From contig JBGAWK010000003.1 of assembly GCA_044227665.1 (NCBI GenBank), positions 55,212-119,211 of the forward strand: a stretch of DNA of 64,000 nucleotides, read 5' to 3'. The translations under genes and the position numbers were made by a program. Below are positions 63,316 to 64,000 of the stretch, piece by piece. This DNA comes from JBGAWK01 sp044227665. GTDB lineage: Bacteria > Bacteroidota > Bacteroidia > Chitinophagales > JADIYW01. How positions within the stretch are numbered: position 1 is the first letter of the stretch; every line of letters begins with the position of its first letter. The notes beneath the pieces are model-generated. The model did not search any database and was not told the origin of the DNA. It saw only the letters and a list, made by a program, of their open reading frames with translations.

Positions 63316-63330
63316 AATTATGTAGCTTTG
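63313..63330. promoter_or_regulatory. Back-to-back -7 boxes between birA and rsfS
   Basis: TAATTTTG on the minus strand (63320 to 63313) and TAGCTTTG on the plus strand (63323-63330) are separated by two bases, forming an imperfect palindrome. Both match TAnnTTTG. The minus box overlaps the chosen birA TTG start. Confidence 0.45.
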
Positions 63331-63349
63331 AACCGTTAAAAAATAGGTA

Positions 63350-63745
63350 TTGAACCAGAGTATAAAAGTAAAGAAGAAAAAGCATAGTGTGGACACAGAA
63401 AGTGTACACCAGCTTGCTGTCATGTGTATGCAAGACATAAAGACTAAAAATATTGTATCATTAGATTTGCGTAATATCACAGATGCCGTTACCGACTACT
63501 TTGTAATAGGTAATGCAGATTCTACCACCCAAGTGAGAGCCATAGCCTCACATATAGAGCAGGAATCTATAAATCAGCTAGGCATAAGGAAGATTAGAAT
63601 AGAAGGCAAATCCAATGGAGAGTGGGTACTCATAGACTTTGGCGACGTAGTAGTTCATGTATTCCAAACCGACAAGAGAGAGTTCTATCAGCTAGAGGAT
63701 TTATGGTCTGATGCGCCTAGGATTGAACATTTATCGGAATCTTAA
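63350..63745 (+). CDS. rsfS: Ribosome silencing factor RsfS
   Basis: Binds ribosomal protein L14 and prevents subunit joining in poor conditions. The 131-residue protein matches RsfS/Iojap: MQDIKTKNIVSLDLRNITDAVTDYFVIGNADSTTQVRAIASHIEQ, IEGKSNGEWVLIDFGDVVVHVF and a YQLEDLWSDAP end. The first start is TTG 63350; GTG 63389 is a shorter alternative. A TAGCTTTG box lies 19 bases upstream. ftsH follows after 15 bases in the same direction, so the two likely share a message. Confidence 0.94.
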   Translation: MNQSIKVKKKKHSVDTESVHQLAVMCMQDIKTKNIVSLDLRNITDAVTDYFVIGNADSTTQVRAIASHIEQESINQLGIRKIRIEGKSNGEWVLIDFGDVVVHVFQTDKREFYQLEDLWSDAPRIEHLSES

Positions 63746-63760
63746 AGTTTATATATACTC

Positions 63761-64000
63761 ATGAACGAAATTCAAGACCAAAATTCGCCCAAGCCAAAGA
63801 GGAAATTTAATTACTATTGGATTTATGGTATCATCCTGCTTGCCCTCATAGGTGGCCAGATGTTTTTTATGAATAAAAATATATCAGAGGTATCTACAGC
63901 CGACTTTTTTTATAAAATATTGCCTACAGGCGATGTGAAAAGTGTAGTCATCGTCAATGATGAGCTGGCAGAAGTATATATATATAAAGATAGTCTCTCT
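63761..64000 (+). CDS. ftsH: ATP-dependent zinc metalloprotease FtsH, N-terminal part
   Basis: The last 80 codons of the window open a gene whose product begins with a basic, Pro-rich start, then KRKFNYYWIYGIILLALIG (first membrane helix), and a periplasmic segment with VSTADFFYKILPTGDVKSV and ELAEVYI. This is the usual start of Bacteroidota FtsH proteins, membrane AAA proteases for quality control. The AAA and protease domains lie beyond the window end, so the call rests on the N-terminus and on the position after rsfS. ATG at 63761 is preceded by 15 bases from the rsfS stop. Confidence 0.85.
   Translation, partial: MNEIQDQNSPKPKRKFNYYWIYGIILLALIGGQMFFMNKNISEVSTADFFYKILPTGDVKSVVIVNDELAEVYIYKDSLS

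Noticed and set aside
63316..63480. N-terminal extension of birA to ATG 63480
   Set aside because: It overlaps rsfS and adds a hydrophobic tail foreign to biotin ligases.
1..64000. Insertion sequences, prophage, integrase, toxin-antitoxin or CRISPR-Cas genes
   Set aside because: None found in any frame; no transposase, recombinase or Cas motifs seen.

Overview
The window reads as chromosomal DNA of a member of the Bacteroidota. It carries type IX secretion (T9SS) and gliding core genes (porV, porU, gldJ), several secreted proteins with T9SS C-terminal sorting domains, an OmpA protein with thrombospondin type 3 repeats, Porin_10 and DUF4293 proteins, and recurrent TAnnTTTG -7 promoter boxes in place of Shine-Dalgarno-led starts. 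The class within the phylum cannot be fixed from the sequence alone. A run of 10 Ns at 48240-48249 shows that this is a draft assembly. I see no prophage, insertion sequence, CRISPR array or integron; gene packing is tight, with many convergent pairs overlapping by a few bases.

Layout. 1-8.8 kb: 3' end of an ammonium transporter, an L,D-transpeptidase, a POT peptide transporter, a large T9SS FG-GAP protein of strikingly mosaic base composition, a TIGR03032-type protein with a flippase-like membrane protein, ruvC and marC. 8.9-19.1 kb: OmpA/TSP3 protein, tRNA-Val(GAC), an Ig-like lipoprotein, DUF486 protein, asd, a lamin-tail-domain surface protein, an M23 peptidase and a DUF1295 membrane enzyme. 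19.1-30.1 kb: EEP-family hydrolase, Fur-family regulator, RelA/SpoT, leuB, a membrane-tethered TPR-CHAT protein, an SDR and a flavin monooxygenase. 30.6-39.8 kb: the operon porU-porV-(membrane protein)-GNAT facing gldJ-murF, followed by an unlisted 59-codon gene. 39.8-46 kb: pirin, mannose-1-phosphate guanylyltransferase, recQ and fhs. 46-54.7 kb: two large T9SS cargo proteins, one interrupted by the N gap and one a metalloprotease. 54.8-64 kb: uvrD/pcrA helicase with a small overlapping partner, a Porin_10 protein, DUF4293 protein, a secreted propeller-like protein, lpxH, an acyltransferase, birA, rsfS and the start of ftsH.

How the parts fit. PorU, PorV and GldJ belong to the machinery that exports and attaches the C-terminal-domain proteins encoded nearby (at 2.9-5.5, 46.1-51.6 and 51.7-54.7 kb). 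The other genes are mainly housekeeping: cell wall (murF, M23, L,D-transpeptidase), lipid A (lpxH), stringent response (relA/spoT), DNA repair (ruvC, recQ, uvrD), biotin, folate and amino-acid metabolism.

The most notable observations are: (a) an AT-rich central cassette inside a GC-rich T9SS protein gene; (b) -7 boxes lying only 4-7 bases before start codons of fur, leuB, uvrD, the M23 gene and a metalloprotease, suggesting leaderless mRNAs; (c) a set of genes without any ATG at the expected start, several of whose first TTG is part of such a box; (d) the 59-residue protein ending in GCGG; (e) a membrane-anchored CHAT peptidase. None of these is a clearly new multi-gene system.
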